Shown here: positions 34,724-43,783 of the stretch, one piece after another | Layout: each line of letters begins with the position of its first letter | Position numbering within the stretch: position 1 is the stretch's first letter | From: Humibacillus xanthopallidus | Lineage (GTDB): Bacteria > Actinomycetota > Actinomycetes > Actinomycetales > Dermatophilaceae | Direction: 5' to 3' | DNA: 64,000 nucleotides | NCBI RefSeq assembly: GCF_006717145.1 | Contig: NZ_VFQF01000001.1 | Coordinates: 2,046,001-2,110,000, forward strand | The notes under the pieces: model-generated | The model's database searches: none | The model's input: the letters and a program-made list of their open reading frames with translations, nothing else | Told to the model about the DNA's origin: nothing | Made by a program: the position numbers and the translations under genes

Positions 34724-35898
34724 GCCGGAAGGCCTAGTCCGCGGGCGATGAGCATCCGCTGCACCTCGGAGGTGCCCTCGCCGATCTCGAGGATCTTGGC
34801 GTCGCGGTAGAAGCGGGCCACGGGGTACTCCTCCATGAAGCCGTTGCCCCCGAAGACCTGCGTCGCGATGCGGGTGGCCGACACCGCGGCCTCCGTCGAG
34901 TAGAGCTTGGCGATGGACGCCGCGTGCTTGACCTCGGCGACGGAGCGCCGGCCCGCGTGCAGCTCGTCCTTGAGCCAGGCCGCCTTGTAGGTCAGCAGCC
35001 GGGCGCCCTCGACCATGACGGCGAGGTCGGCGAGCTGGAAGGACACGCCCTGGTTGACGCCGATCGGACGGCCGAAGGCGATGCGGGTCTTCGCGTAGTC
35101 GGTGGCGAGCTCGAGGCAGGCCTGCGCGCACCCGACGGCGAGCGCCGAGATCGCGATGCGGCCGTCGTCGAGGGTCTTGAGGAACTGCTTGAAGCCCTGC
35201 CCCGGCTCGCCGAGCATGTTGTCGATCGGCACCCGGCAGGCCTCGAAGGTGAGGCCGTGGGTGTCGGAGACGTGCCAGCCGAGCTTGTGGTAGGCGGGTT
35301 CGACGATGAAGCCGGGCGTGCCGGCCGGCACCATGATGGCCGAGATCTCGGGCGCACCGGCGGCTGTGGTGCCGGTGCGGGCGGTCACGGTGACGACCGA
35401 CGTGATCTCGGTGCCGGAGTTGGTGATGAAGGCCTTGGCGCCGTCGATGACCCACTCGTCGCCGTCGCGCACGGCGCGGGTGCGGCTCGCGGCGGCGTCG
35501 GAGCCCGCCTCGGGCTCGGTGAGGCCGAAGCCGGCGAGCGTGCGCCCGGCGACGAGGTCGGGCAGGAAGCGCTGCTTCTGCTCCTCGGTGCCGTAGGTGA
35601 GGATCGGGTTGATGCCGAGCCCCACACCGGCCGACAGGGTGATGCCGATGGACTGGTCGACCCGGCCGAGCTCCTCGATCGCGACGCAGAGGCTCGTGAA
35701 GTCGCCGCTCTCGCCGGCGCCGCCGTACTCCTCCGGCACGACGAGGCCGAAGAGCCCGAGCTCGCCCATCTTCGGCACGAGGTCGGTCGGGAAGTAGGAG
35801 GCGGCGTCCCACTTGGCGATGTTGGGCGCGACCTCGTTCTCGGCGAAGTCGCGGACGACCGCGCGGAAGTCCTCGTGGTCCTGGCTGAGCTCGAACAT
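34720..35898 (-). CDS. Acyl-CoA dehydrogenase (isovaleryl-CoA-type candidate)
   Basis: This 392-residue flavoenzyme introduces a double bond into an acyl-CoA. FAENEVAPNIAKWD, the FAD-binding run LAGFGLTEPEAGSDAAASRT then FITNSG, TIDNMLGEPGQGF-like text and the late AQVFGGNGFMEEYPVARFYR are family motifs, with the catalytic base expected in the EEYP segment. AGGAGA lies 6 nt before ATG 35898. It heads an operon with the carboxyltransferase, and a MerR gene diverges from it across a short palindromic operator. Isovaleryl-CoA is a likely but unproved substrate. Confidence 0.88.
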   Translation of the reverse strand: MFELSQDHEDFRAVVRDFAENEVAPNIAKWDAASYFPTDLVPKMGELGLFGLVVPEEYGGAGESGDFTSLCVAIEELGRVDQSIGITLSAGVGLGINPILTYGTEEQKQRFLPDLVAGRTLAGFGLTEPEAGSDAAASRTRAVRDGDEWVIDGAKAFITNSGTEITSVVTVTARTGTTAAGAPEISAIMVPAGTPGFIVEPAYHKLGWHVSDTHGLTFEACRVPIDNMLGEPGQGFKQFLKTLDDGRIAISALAVGCAQACLELATDYAKTRIAFGRPIGVNQGVSFQLADLAVMVEGARLLTYKAAWLKDELHAGRRSVAEVKHAASIAKLYSTEAAVSATRIATQVFGGNGFMEEYPVARFYRDAKILEIGEGTSEVQRMLIARGLGLPA

Positions 35899-35950
35899 CG
35901 CTGTTCTCCTGAAGGCTGGTGGGTCGCCGTCACGCGCTCGTGGCCCGTGC

Positions 35951-35979
35951 TTGACGTTGACGTAAACGTAAAGCATGAT
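35951..35979 (+). promoter_or_regulatory. MerR promoter with palindromic ACGTTGACGTAAACGT operator
   Basis: TTGACG (35951-35956) and CATGAT (35974-35979) are 17 bp apart, and CATGAT is 7 nt before ATG 35987. The near-perfect 16-bp palindrome ACGTTGACGTAAACGT at 35954-35969 overlaps the -35 and spacer, as expected for an autoregulating MerR site. It resembles operators of LiuR-type regulators. Confidence 0.65.
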
Positions 35980-35986
35980 CGGGCCC

Positions 35987-36391
35987 ATGACAAGTGGCGC
36001 AGCGACCCGCACGTCCGAGGCCACCTGGACCATCGCGCAGGTGGCCGAGGATTTCGGGGTCACGCACCGCACCGTGCGCCACTACGAGGACCTCGGCCTC
36101 ATCTCCCCCGAGCGTCGCGGCACGCAACGGGTCTACCGCCGCCGCGACCGCACGCGCCTCGGGCTCATCCTGCGCGGCAAGCGCCTCGGCTTCCCGCTCG
36201 AGGAGATCCGCACGATCATCGACCTGTTCGACGCCCCCCGCGGCCGCCGTACGCAGCTCGAGTACGTCCTCGGCCAGATCGACGAGCGCCGCGCCGACCT
36301 CGACCAGCGGCTCAAGGACGTCCAGGACGCCATCGCCGAGCTCGGGGAGTTCGAGCGACGCTGCCGCGAGGACCTCGACAAGCTCGCGTGA
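35987..36391 (+). CDS. MerR-family transcriptional regulator (LiuR-like candidate)
   Basis: This 134-residue regulator has the MerR helix-turn-helix [20 protein letters not shown] and [16 protein letters not shown], then [18 protein letters not shown] and a coiled-coil dimer helix. No C-terminal effector domain or metal-binding Cys cluster is present, which fits the small regulators of branched-chain acyl-CoA genes. ATG 35987 agrees with the promoter upstream; ATG 35975 lies inside the -10. It diverges from the acyl-CoA dehydrogenase operon, its likely target, with the operator between them. Confidence 0.87.
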   Translation: MTSGAATRTSEATWTIAQVAEDFGVTHRTVRHYEDLGLISPERRGTQRVYRRRDRTRLGLILRGKRLGFPLEEIRTIIDLFDAPRGRRTQLEYVLGQIDERRADLDQRLKDVQDAIAELGEFERRCREDLDKLA

Positions 36392-36404
36392 CACGATGGG
36401 TCGC

Positions 36405-37280
36405 ATGACCGCTGACCCGAAGATCTCCGAATACGCGCACCCCGAACGGCTCGTGACCACCGAGTGGCTCGCCGAGCAGATCGAGGCCGGACGGCTCGGT
36501 GGGCCCGACGGCATCGCCCTGCTCGAGTCCGACGAGGACGTGCTCCTCTACGCGACCGGCCACATCCCCGGCGCGGTGAAGATCGACTGGCACGTCGACC
36601 TCAACGACCCCGTGGCGCGCGACTACGTCGACGGCGTCGGCTTCGCGAAGGTCATGGGTGAGCGCGGCATCCGGCGTGACACGACGGTCGTCCTCTACGG
36701 CGACAAGAGCAACTGGTGGGCGGCCTACGCGCTGTGGGTCTTCAGCCTCTTCGGCCACGACGACGTGCGCCTGCTCGACGGTGGCCGGGCGAAGTGGATC
36801 GCCGAGGGCCGCGAGCTGACCCGGGACGTGCCGACCCCGACCCCGGTCGACTACCCCGTCGCCGAGCGCGACGACGCCCCGATCCGCGCCTTCAAGGACG
36901 ACGTGCTCGCCCACCTCGGCAAGCCGCTCGTCGACGTCCGCTCCCCCGGCGAGTACTCCGGCGAGCTGCTCCACATGCCCGATTACCCCCAGGAGGGGGC
37001 GATGCGCGGTGGCCACATCCCCGGCGCGAAGTCCGTGCCGTGGGCGCGGGCGGCGAACGAGGACGGCTCGTTCAAGTCGCGCGCCGAGCTCGAGGCGATC
37101 TACCTCACCGAGCAGGGTCTCGCGCCGACCGACGACGTCGTCGCCTACTGCCGCATCGGCGAGCGCTCGTCGCACACGTGGTTCGTGCTGACGCACCTGC
37201 TCGGCTTCCCGTCGGTGCGCAACTACGACGGCTCGTGGACCGAGTGGGGCAACGCCGTCCGCGTCCCGATCGAGAAGTGA
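36405..37280 (+). CDS. Thiosulfate/3-mercaptopyruvate sulfurtransferase (CysA/SseA type)
   Basis: A 291-residue tandem rhodanese. The N-terminal inactive domain has [20 protein letters not shown] and [16 protein letters not shown]. The C-terminal active domain has [24 protein letters not shown] and the catalytic Cys near residue 248 in [17 protein letters not shown]. That last stretch is typical of actinobacterial CysA. It transfers sulfur from thiosulfate or mercaptopyruvate. ATG 36405 or ATG 36396 may start it; a CACGAT hexamer 7 nt before 36405 favours the former. It overlaps sufE as GTGA, and the pairing suggests a role in sulfur supply for Fe-S clusters. Confidence 0.92.
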   Translation: MTADPKISEYAHPERLVTTEWLAEQIEAGRLGGPDGIALLESDEDVLLYATGHIPGAVKIDWHVDLNDPVARDYVDGVGFAKVMGERGIRRDTTVVLYGDKSNWWAAYALWVFSLFGHDDVRLLDGGRAKWIAEGRELTRDVPTPTPVDYPVAERDDAPIRAFKDDVLAHLGKPLVDVRSPGEYSGELLHMPDYPQEGAMRGGHIPGAKSVPWARAANEDGSFKSRAELEAIYLTEQGLAPTDDVVAYCRIGERSSHTWFVLTHLLGFPSVRNYDGSWTEWGNAVRVPIEK

Positions 37281-37741
37281 GCGCGGTGAGCGACACCCCG
37301 CTCCCGGCCTCCCTCGCCGAGATCGCCGACGACTTCCGCTCCGCGAGCAACGACCTCAAGCTCCAGCTCCTGCTGGAGTTCAGTGACGAGCTCCCGGCGC
37401 TGCCGGAGCGGTATGCCGGCCGGCTCGATCAGCTCGAACGTGTCGACGAGTGCCAGTCGCCGCTCTTCCTCACCGTCGAGGTCGACGACGGTGACTCGCC
37501 CGAGCAGCGCGAGGTCCACCTCTTCTTCGACGCACCGGCCGAGGCCCCGACGACGCGGGGCTTCGCCGGGATCCTCCACGAGGGGCTCGACGGGCTTTCG
37601 GCCGCCGAGGTGCTCGCCGTGCCCGACGACGCCCCGATGCGCTTCGGTCTCGCCGAGGCCGTCTCGCCGCTGCGCCTGCGCGGCATGGTCGCGATGCTCG
37701 GACGGATCAAGCGCCAGGTCAGAGCCAAGACCGCCACCTGA
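37277..37741 (+). CDS. sufE: SufE-like Fe-S cluster assembly protein
   Basis: SufE accepts persulfide sulfur from a cysteine desulfurase. This 154-residue protein has [15 protein letters not shown] and the active-site Cys near residue 58 in [14 protein letters not shown], then [20 protein letters not shown] and [16 protein letters not shown], in the family order. GTG 37277 overlaps the sulfurtransferase stop; GTG 37286 is an alternative 3 codons later. Coupling to a rhodanese-type enzyme instead of SufS is common in actinobacteria. A tandem dyad array (array E) begins 36 nt after its stop. Confidence 0.92.
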   Translation: MSAVSDTPLPASLAEIADDFRSASNDLKLQLLLEFSDELPALPERYAGRLDQLERVDECQSPLFLTVEVDDGDSPEQREVHLFFDAPAEAPTTRGFAGILHEGLDGLSAAEVLAVPDDAPMRFGLAEAVSPLRLRGMVAMLGRIKRQVRAKTAT

Positions 37742-37776
37742 CGACGCGCACCCCCGCCCACCCCCGCAACACCCCC

Positions 37777-38027
37777 CGAATCGAGGTGATCCCGGGCCCC
37801 ACGCGGGTGCCACCATCACCTCGAATCGCAGGGCACACTCCCCGAATCGAGGTGATCCCGGGCCCCACGTAGGTGCCGCCATCACCTCGAATCGCATGGC
37901 ACACTCCCCCGAATCGAGGTGATCCCGGGCCCCACGCGGGTGCCAGCATCACCTCGACCCGGGGTGGGGGCTCCCCGAATCGAGGTGATCCCGGGCCGCA
38001 CGTGGGTGCCACCATCACCTCGAATCG
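37777..38027. repeat. Array E: four tandem CGAATCGAGGTGAT/ATCACCTCGAATCG dyad units
   Basis: Each unit is an inverted repeat: CGAATCGAGGTGAT, a loop with CCCGGGCC...CACG..GGTGCC, then ATCACCTCGAATCG. Units start at 37777, 37843, 37910 and 37976, a period of 66-67 bp; the third has a degenerate right arm. The last unit runs into the 3' end of the convergent permease gene and supplies its final codons and stop. No gene is contained. It may act as a two-way terminator. Confidence 0.92.
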
Positions 38028-39460
38028 GGGGGTGGAGGGGCTGAGGTGAGGTCCTCGGGGTCTCGGAAGTAGGTCTTCTTGGCCCGCAGCCCGCGGTTCG
38101 CCAGCCAGGTGAGCACCCAGAGCAGGACGCCGAGGACGAGCAGCCCGCCACCGATCCGGTAGTGCTCGGCGGGCCGGCCCGAGAGCGGCAGCACGAGGAA
38201 GAAGCAGGCGAGCGCTCCGATGACCGGCAGGGCCGACGGGGTGACGAAGTGCTTGCCGGGCAACGGGTCTCGCCGCAGCACGAGGACGACGATGTTGACG
38301 ATCGTGAAGACGCCGAGGAGCAGCAGCGACGTCGTGCCGCCGAGCGCCGCGATCGCATCGGTGCTCGCGAAGGAGACGTAGCCGATCAGGCCGAAGGCGA
38401 TGAGCGTCGTGAAGATGATCGCGGCATACGGCGTGCGGCGTGTCGGGTGCACCTTGCCGAGGAAGTGCGGCAGGACGTCCTGGCGGCTCATCCCGTAGAG
38501 CAGGCGCGAGGCCATCAGCATGTTGATGAGCGCCGAGTTGGCGACGGCGAACATCGAGATGAACGGCAGCAGGTCCTTGATCGGCACGCCGGGGGCTGCG
38601 GTCTCGACGACCGTCACGAGCGGAGTGTCGCTGTCGGCGAGCACCCCCACGGGCACGAGGGCCACCGAGCACAGCGAGATGAGGACGTAGATGACGCCGG
38701 TGATGCCAAGGCCGGTGAGCATCATCTTCGGGAAGATCCGCACCGGGTCCTTGGTCTCCTCGGCCATGTTGACCGAGTCCTCGAAGCCGACCATCGCGAA
38801 GAAGGCGAGCGAGGTCGCCGCCGTCACGGCGAAGAAGGACGACTTGTCGCCGGGCGAGTCGAAGATGAGGGTGCGCGACCAGTCGCCCTTGCCGCCGAAG
38901 AGGGCGAAGAAGCCGACGAAGATGACGAGCAGCAGGCCCGACAGCTCGACGAGGGTGAGCACGATGTTGGCCTTGACGCTCTCGCCGACGCCGCGGAAGT
39001 TGATAGCCCCCACGAGGGTCATGAAGCCGAGCGCGACGAGCAGGATGAGCCCGCTGTTCTTGTCGTCGAGGCCGAAGCCCTTGGCGAGGTTCGAGGCGAA
39101 CGCCCGCGATGCCGTGGAGGCCGAGGTGATGCCGGAGCACATCACGGTGAAGCAGACGATGAAGGTGAGAAAGTGGATGCCGAACGCCTTGTGCGTGTAG
39201 AGCGCCGCCCCAGCCGCCTGGGGGTACTTCGTCACCAGCTCGAGGTAGGAGAACGCCGTCAGGATGGCGATCGCGAAGGCGACGAGGAACGGCGCCCAGG
39301 CGGCGCCCCCGACCTCCGCCGCGACGTCGCCGGTCAGGGCGTAGACGCCGGTGCCGAGGATGTCTCCGACGATGAAGAGCAGGAGCAGCCCCGGCCCCAT
39401 GACCCGTTTGAGCTCGCCGCTCTCCTCGACCTCGCGATCCCTCTCTGCAACGTGAGCCAT
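38015..39460 (-). CDS. APC-family amino acid permease
   Basis: This 481-residue transporter has about 12 hydrophobic helices. It begins MGPGLLLLFIVGDILGTGVY, has the substrate-helix GFEDSVNMAEETKDP and YGMSRQDVLPHFLGKVHPTR, all APC-family features. Amino acids are the likely substrates; the neighbouring tryptophan dioxygenase makes aromatic ones tempting, but nothing in the sequence shows it. GGAGG precedes ATG 39460. The C-terminal PPPPDSR and the stop codon lie inside the fourth unit of array E, so the repeat has replaced or formed the natural end of the gene. Confidence 0.88.
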   Translation of the reverse strand: MAHVAERDREVEESGELKRVMGPGLLLLFIVGDILGTGVYALTGDVAAEVGGAAWAPFLVAFAIAILTAFSYLELVTKYPQAAGAALYTHKAFGIHFLTFIVCFTVMCSGITSASTASRAFASNLAKGFGLDDKNSGLILLVALGFMTLVGAINFRGVGESVKANIVLTLVELSGLLLVIFVGFFALFGGKGDWSRTLIFDSPGDKSSFFAVTAATSLAFFAMVGFEDSVNMAEETKDPVRIFPKMMLTGLGITGVIYVLISLCSVALVPVGVLADSDTPLVTVVETAAPGVPIKDLLPFISMFAVANSALINMLMASRLLYGMSRQDVLPHFLGKVHPTRRTPYAAIIFTTLIAFGLIGYVSFASTDAIAALGGTTSLLLLGVFTIVNIVVLVLRRDPLPGKHFVTPSALPVIGALACFFLVLPLSGRPAEHYRIGGGLLVLGVLLWVLTWLANRGLRAKKTYFRDPEDLTSAPPPPDSR

Positions 39461-39563
39461 GTCGCCTCCCTGCGTCTGATGGCCGTTGCGACCGGCGTCG
39501 CTCCCTCCACCTTGGCCGAGCCGACAGGGGTCGGCAACGCGAGAGTGCCCCGGCAGCGCGACG

Positions 39564-40439
39564 TCAGCCGCCGACGCGGGTGCGCACCTCGTAGAGCTCG
39601 GGGAAGAAGGTGAGGTCGAGGGCCCGCCGCAGGAAGTCGACGCCGCTCGACCCGCCGGTGCCGGTCTTCTGCCCGATCGTGCGCTGCACGACCTGCAGGT
39701 GGCGGAAGCGCCACTGCTGGAAGTTGTCCTCGAGGTCGACGAGCTCCTCGCACGTCTCGTAGACGCCCCAGTGCTCGCTCGGCCGGGCGTAGACGTCGGC
39801 GAACACGTCGACGAGGTCCTCGCTCAGGCGGTAGGGCTGCGACCAGTCACGGTCGAGCACCTCGGCGGGGACGGCATACCCCCGCCGGGCGAGGTAGGCG
39901 AGGAACTCGTCGTAGAGGCTCGGCTCGCGCAGCAGCGCGTCGAGCGCGGTGCGGGCGCCCTCGTCGTGCGAGAAGACCGCGACCATGTCGGCGTTCTTGT
40001 TGCCGAGCAGGAACTCCACCTCGCGGTACTGCGCCGACTGGAAGCCCGAGCTCGCGGCGAGGAAGGGCCGGATCTCGGCGTACTCGCTCGGGGTGAGCGT
40101 CGCGAGCACCGACCACTGGTCGGTGAGGGTGTGCTGGATGTGCTTGACCCGGGCCAGCCGCTTGAGCGCCGGGCCGAGGTCGTCGCTCATGAGCAGCGTT
40201 CTGGCAGAACGCAGCTCATGGATCAGCAGTTTCAGCCAGAGCTCGGACGTCTGGTGCTGGATGATGAAGAGCAGCTCGTCGTGCTGGGGTGGGTCGCTGA
40301 GCGGCTGCTGGGCGCTGAGCAGCGTGTCGAGGCGCAGGTAGTCGCCGTAGGACATCTTGCGCGTGAAGTCGCGCTGGATGCCCTGCTCGAGATCGCGCTT
40401 GCTGCGGGGGTCGGTCGCTCCGTCGACGGCACTGTCCAT
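39564..40439 (-). CDS. kynA: Tryptophan 2,3-dioxygenase
   Basis: This haem enzyme opens the indole ring of L-tryptophan to N-formylkynurenine. The 291-residue protein has SYGDYLRLDTLLSAQ, DELLFIIQHQTSELWLKLLI (with the haem-pocket His), SGFQSAQYREVEFLLGNKN and the late TGTGGSSGVDFLRRALD. All are invariant family motifs. A TAGGAT hexamer 7 nt before ATG 40439 predicts a leaderless message. No kynurenine formamidase or kynureninase gene is near, so the rest of the pathway must lie elsewhere. The 100 bp between it and the permease start holds nothing I recognise. Confidence 0.95.
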   Translation of the reverse strand: MDSAVDGATDPRSKRDLEQGIQRDFTRKMSYGDYLRLDTLLSAQQPLSDPPQHDELLFIIQHQTSELWLKLLIHELRSARTLLMSDDLGPALKRLARVKHIQHTLTDQWSVLATLTPSEYAEIRPFLAASSGFQSAQYREVEFLLGNKNADMVAVFSHDEGARTALDALLREPSLYDEFLAYLARRGYAVPAEVLDRDWSQPYRLSEDLVDVFADVYARPSEHWGVYETCEELVDLEDNFQQWRFRHLQVVQRTIGQKTGTGGSSGVDFLRRALDLTFFPELYEVRTRVGG

Positions 40440-40446
40440 GCGGCCG

Positions 40447-40452
40447 ATCCTA
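40447..40452 (-). promoter_or_regulatory. -10 element (TAGGAT) of kynA
   Basis: Minus-strand TAGGAT with a 7-nt spacer precedes ATG 40439. Confidence 0.5.
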
Positions 40453-40484
40453 GGGGCCCCCGGATGGCCCCGAGGCCCGACCGA

Positions 40485-40982
40485 TCAGGACGGCCGAGGG
40501 CGGATGCGCACGAGGTGCGACACGACGCCGGGGATCCATCCGGTCTCGCGGCGCATCCACCGGGCGCCGACGAGGTTGTGCGGCACGATGACGGTGTCGG
40601 CGCGCGCCGCGACGAGGCCGAGGTCGGTGCCGAAGACATCGGTGACGACCGCCCACTCGCGGGCGCTGTGCCGCGCGAGGTGCTCGCCGATGGCGATGGC
40701 ATACGCCTCGACGACGGCGTCAGGACTGACCGCACCGGGGTCCTCGGACGCACGGTGGAACGCCTCGTCGTAGTGCGAGCCGATCGACTCGAGGTCGTCG
40801 ACGTCGACCCCCTCGGCGCTCGCCGCCTCGAGGGCGGCCGCGATGCGGGCCCGCTCCGCGTCGTCCAGCGAGCGTGCGACCGGCCGGTCGGGCAGATCGG
40901 TGACGAGGTCGTCGTCCTCGGCCGGGTCCGGCGCGACGTCGACGGCAGCTGCGTCCTTGTCCTTGCGGGAGAACAGTCCCAT
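40485..40982 (-). CDS. Conserved hypothetical protein, DUF3806-like
   Basis: This 165-residue cytoplasmic protein has an acidic N-terminal third and a compact C-terminal domain: EAYAIAIGEHLARHSAREWA, VVTDVFGTDLGLVAARADTV and IVPHNLVGARWMRRETGWIP. The text resembles DUF3806 proteins, which occur across actinobacteria with no known function. There is no signal peptide or membrane helix. TAGGTT lies 6 nt before ATG 40982. It stands between kynA and the aldo/keto reductase, all on the minus strand, each with its own apparent promoter. Confidence 0.75.
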   Translation of the reverse strand: MGLFSRKDKDAAAVDVAPDPAEDDDLVTDLPDRPVARSLDDAERARIAAALEAASAEGVDVDDLESIGSHYDEAFHRASEDPGAVSPDAVVEAYAIAIGEHLARHSAREWAVVTDVFGTDLGLVAARADTVIVPHNLVGARWMRRETGWIPGVVSHLVRIRPRPS

Positions 40983-40988
40983 GACGCC

Positions 40989-40994
40989 AACCTA
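40989..40994 (-). promoter_or_regulatory. -10 element (TAGGTT) of DUF3806-like gene
   Basis: Minus-strand TAGGTT with a 6-nt spacer precedes ATG 40982. Confidence 0.5.
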
Positions 40995-41022
40995 GTACGG
41001 GCGGGCCCGCCGCGCTCCGGCG

Positions 41023-41862
41023 TCAGCCGAAGGTGTCGGGGTCGGGGCCCGTACGCGTGCCACGGTCCAGCGCCGCGAGCGCCTCGAGGGCGCCGTCGCC
41101 GAGCGTGAAGCCGCCGATGCCGAAGTTCTCCTCGATGCGGGCCGGGGTCACCGAGCGGGTCAGCACGACGTTGCCGAGCTCGATGTGCCACCGCAGGACG
41201 ACCTGGGCGGGCGTGACGCCGTGGGCGGCGGCGAGGTCGAGCACGACCTCGTCCCCGAGCAGGCCCGCGCGCACGGCGAGCGGGCTCCAGGCCTCGGTGA
41301 CGATGCCGTGCTCGGCGTGGAAGGCCCGCAGCTCGCGCTGCTGGAGGTAGGGGCTCAGCTCGATCTGGTTGACCGACGGCAGCACCCCCGTCTCGTCGAG
41401 CAGTCTCTGCAGGTGCGGCACCTGGAAGTTGCAGACGCCGACCGAGCGCACCCGGCCCTCGCGCTGCAGGTCGAGCATGGACTTCCACGCGTCGACGTAG
41501 GCGTCCTGCTTCGGCGCCGGCCAGTGGATGAGGTAGAGGTCGAGGGTCTCGATGCCGAGCCGTGCCATCGAGGCGTTGAAGGCCGCCGGCACGTCGCGGT
41601 GGTCGTCGTTCCACACCTTCGTCGTCACGAAGATGTCGTCGCGCGGCACGTCGGTCGCCGCGAGCACGCGGCCGACCCCCGCCTCGTTGCCGTAGAGCCG
41701 CGCCGTGTCGATGTGGCGGTAGCCGATCTCGAGCGCCCGGCCGAAGGACGCGTCGACGTCGCCGTCGGGGACCTCCCAGACCCCGAAGCCCAGCTGGGGG
41801 ATCGCGAGACCCGGAGTCGAGGCGTGGCCCAGCGGCAGGGAGGCAAAGGTGTCCGACGTCAT
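41023..41862 (-). CDS. Aldo/keto reductase (2,5-diketo-D-gluconate reductase-like)
   Basis: This 279-residue NADPH-dependent TIM-barrel reductase shows [32 protein letters not shown] with the catalytic Tyr, TKVWNDDHR with the Lys, and [10 protein letters not shown] with the His. The NADPH-binding end reads [18 protein letters not shown]. These are the marks of the AKR5 branch. Its natural carbonyl substrate is unknown. ATG 41862 is preferred to the longer open frame because TACGGT lies 6 nt upstream. It diverges from accA with 37 bp between starts. Confidence 0.9.
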   Translation of the reverse strand: MTSDTFASLPLGHASTPGLAIPQLGFGVWEVPDGDVDASFGRALEIGYRHIDTARLYGNEAGVGRVLAATDVPRDDIFVTTKVWNDDHRDVPAAFNASMARLGIETLDLYLIHWPAPKQDAYVDAWKSMLDLQREGRVRSVGVCNFQVPHLQRLLDETGVLPSVNQIELSPYLQQRELRAFHAEHGIVTEAWSPLAVRAGLLGDEVVLDLAAAHGVTPAQVVLRWHIELGNVVLTRSVTPARIEENFGIGGFTLGDGALEALAALDRGTRTGPDPDTFG

Positions 41863-41868
41863 GATTTC

Positions 41869-41874
41869 ACCGTA
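41869..41874 (-). promoter_or_regulatory. -10 element (TACGGT) of aldo/keto reductase gene
   Basis: Minus-strand TACGGT with a 6-nt spacer precedes ATG 41862; the accA -10 lies 12 bp further on the other strand. Confidence 0.5.
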
Positions 41875-41886
41875 CCCACGTCCCGC

Positions 41887-41892
41887 TAGGCT
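41887..41892 (+). promoter_or_regulatory. -10 element (TAGGCT) of accA
   Basis: TAGGCT with a 7-nt spacer precedes ATG 41900. Confidence 0.55.
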
Positions 41893-41899
41893 CCGATCC

Positions 41900-43684
41900 A
41901 TGGCATCCATCAGCAAGGTTCTCATCGCCAACCGTGGGGAGATCGCGGTCCGCATCGCGCGGGCGTGCACCGACAGCGCGATCGCCTCGGTCGCCGTCTA
42001 TGCCGACCCGGACCGTGATGCCCTGCACGTCAAGGTCGCCGACGAGGCCTATGCCCTCGGCGGCTCCACGCCAGGAGACAGCTACCTCGACCAGGCGAAG
42101 CTTCTCGACGTCGCCCGCCGCGCCGGCGCCGACGCGGTGCACCCGGGCTACGGCTTCCTCGCCGAGAACGCCTCCTTCGCCCAGGCGGTCATCGACGCCG
42201 GGCTCATCTGGATCGGCCCCGGTCCCGAGGCGATCGACTCCCTCGGCGACAAGGTCAAGGCGCGCCACATCGCGACCCGGGCCGGCGCCCCGCTCGTTCC
42301 CGGCACCAAGGACCCCGTCTCGGGCGCCGACGAGGTCGTCGAGTTCGCCAAGGAGCACGGCCTGCCCGTCGCCATCAAGGCGGCATACGGCGGCGGCGGC
42401 CGCGGCCTCAAGGTCGCGCGCGAGATCGACGAGATCCCGCACCTCTACGACTCCGCCGTGCGCGAGGCGGTCACCGCCTTCGGCCGCGGCGAGTGCTTCG
42501 TCGAGCGCTTCCTCGACCACCCCCGCCACGTCGAGACCCAGTGCCTGGCCGACCAGCACGGCAACGTCGTCGTCGTCTCGACCCGCGACTGCTCGCTCCA
42601 GCGCCGCAACCAGAAGCTCGTCGAGGAGGCCCCCGCGCCGTTCCTCACCGAGGCGCAGCACACCGAGATCCTCCGCGCGAGCAAGGCGATCCTCAAGGAG
42701 GCCGGCTACGTCGGCGCCGGCACGTGCGAGTTCCTCGTCGGCCCGGCCGGCGACATCAGCTTCCTCGAGGTCAACACCCGCCTCCAGGTCGAGCACCCGG
42801 TCACCGAGGAGGTTACCGGCATCGACCTCGTGCGCGAGCAGTTCCGCATCGCGAACGGCGAGAGCCTCGACTACCCCGACCCCGAGCCGCACGCCCACTC
42901 GATCGAGTTCCGCATCAACGGCGAGGACGCCGGCCGCGGCTTCCTGCCCGCCCCCGGCACCGTGACCCGCTACCGGTTGCCCACCGGCCCCGGCGTGCGC
43001 GTCGACTCCGGCGTCGTCGAGGGCGACACGATCGGCGGCGCCTTCGACTCGATGCTCGCCAAGCTCATCGTCACCGGTCGCACCCGCCAGCAGGCGATCG
43101 AGCGCTCGCGCCGGGCCCTCGCGGAGTTCGAGGTCGACGGCATGCCGACGGTCATCCCGTTCCACCGCGCCGTCGTGTCCGACCCGGCCTTCGCGCCCGA
43201 GGACGGCTCCCCCTTCACGATCCACACCCGCTGGATCGAGACGGAGTTCGACAACACCATCGCCCCGTATGCCGGTGGGTCGGCTGACGCTGCCGAGCTC
43301 GAGCCGCGCCAGACCGTCGTCGTCGAGGTCGGGGGCAAGCGCCTCGAGGTCTCGCTGCCCGGCGACCTCTCGCTCGGTGGTGGCGGTGGTGGCGGCGCGG
43401 CCGCCCGCAAGAAGGCTCCCAAGCGCTCCGGCGCCGGCAAGTCCGGTGCGGCCGCCTCGGGCGACTCCCTGACGGCTCCGATGCAGGGCACGATCGTCAA
43501 GATCGCGGTCGAGGAGGGCGCCACGGTGGCCTCCGGCGACCTCGTCATCGTCCTCGAGGCGATGAAGATGGAGCAGCCGATCACCGCGCACCGCGACGGT
43601 GTCGTCACCGGCCTCACCGCCAAGGTCGGCGAGACCGTCTCGTCCGGAGCCGTGCTCGCCGAGATCAAGGACGCCGAAGCCTGA
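41900..43684 (+). CDS. accA: Acyl-CoA carboxylase alpha subunit (biotin carboxylase plus biotin carrier)
   Basis: This 594-residue protein combines a biotin carboxylase ([64 protein letters not shown]) and, after a Gly/Ala/Lys-rich linker, a biotin carrier domain. The carrier holds the biotinylated Lys near residue 554 in [13 protein letters not shown]. It matches mycobacterial AccA3 and Streptomyces AccA2, which are shared by several carboxyltransferases. Both beta subunits in this window (25562 and 33083) could use it. Biotin would be attached by the BirA at 24630. The message appears leaderless. A hairpin follows the stop. Confidence 0.95.
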   Translation: MASISKVLIANRGEIAVRIARACTDSAIASVAVYADPDRDALHVKVADEAYALGGSTPGDSYLDQAKLLDVARRAGADAVHPGYGFLAENASFAQAVIDAGLIWIGPGPEAIDSLGDKVKARHIATRAGAPLVPGTKDPVSGADEVVEFAKEHGLPVAIKAAYGGGGRGLKVAREIDEIPHLYDSAVREAVTAFGRGECFVERFLDHPRHVETQCLADQHGNVVVVSTRDCSLQRRNQKLVEEAPAPFLTEAQHTEILRASKAILKEAGYVGAGTCEFLVGPAGDISFLEVNTRLQVEHPVTEEVTGIDLVREQFRIANGESLDYPDPEPHAHSIEFRINGEDAGRGFLPAPGTVTRYRLPTGPGVRVDSGVVEGDTIGGAFDSMLAKLIVTGRTRQQAIERSRRALAEFEVDGMPTVIPFHRAVVSDPAFAPEDGSPFTIHTRWIETEFDNTIAPYAGGSADAAELEPRQTVVVEVGGKRLEVSLPGDLSLGGGGGGGAAARKKAPKRSGAGKSGAAASGDSLTAPMQGTIVKIAVEEGATVASGDLVIVLEAMKMEQPITAHRDGVVTGLTAKVGETVSSGAVLAEIKDAEA

Positions 43685-43736
43685 CCGAGCGTACGCCGCG
43701 GGCCTGGCCACGCGGCATACGCCGGCGGAGACGGCC

Positions 43737-43766
43737 AGTGGCCACGACCTGACGGTCGTGGCCACT
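43737..43766. terminator. 13-bp hairpin between convergent genes (GTGGCCAC core)
   Basis: AGTGGCCACGACC, loop TGAC, GGTCGTGGCCACT form a perfect 13-bp stem between accA and the antitoxin-like gene. The stem contains AGTGGCCAC, the heart of the array A palindrome. Confidence 0.75.
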
Positions 43767-43783
43767 CGTGCGTCTGCGGTCGG

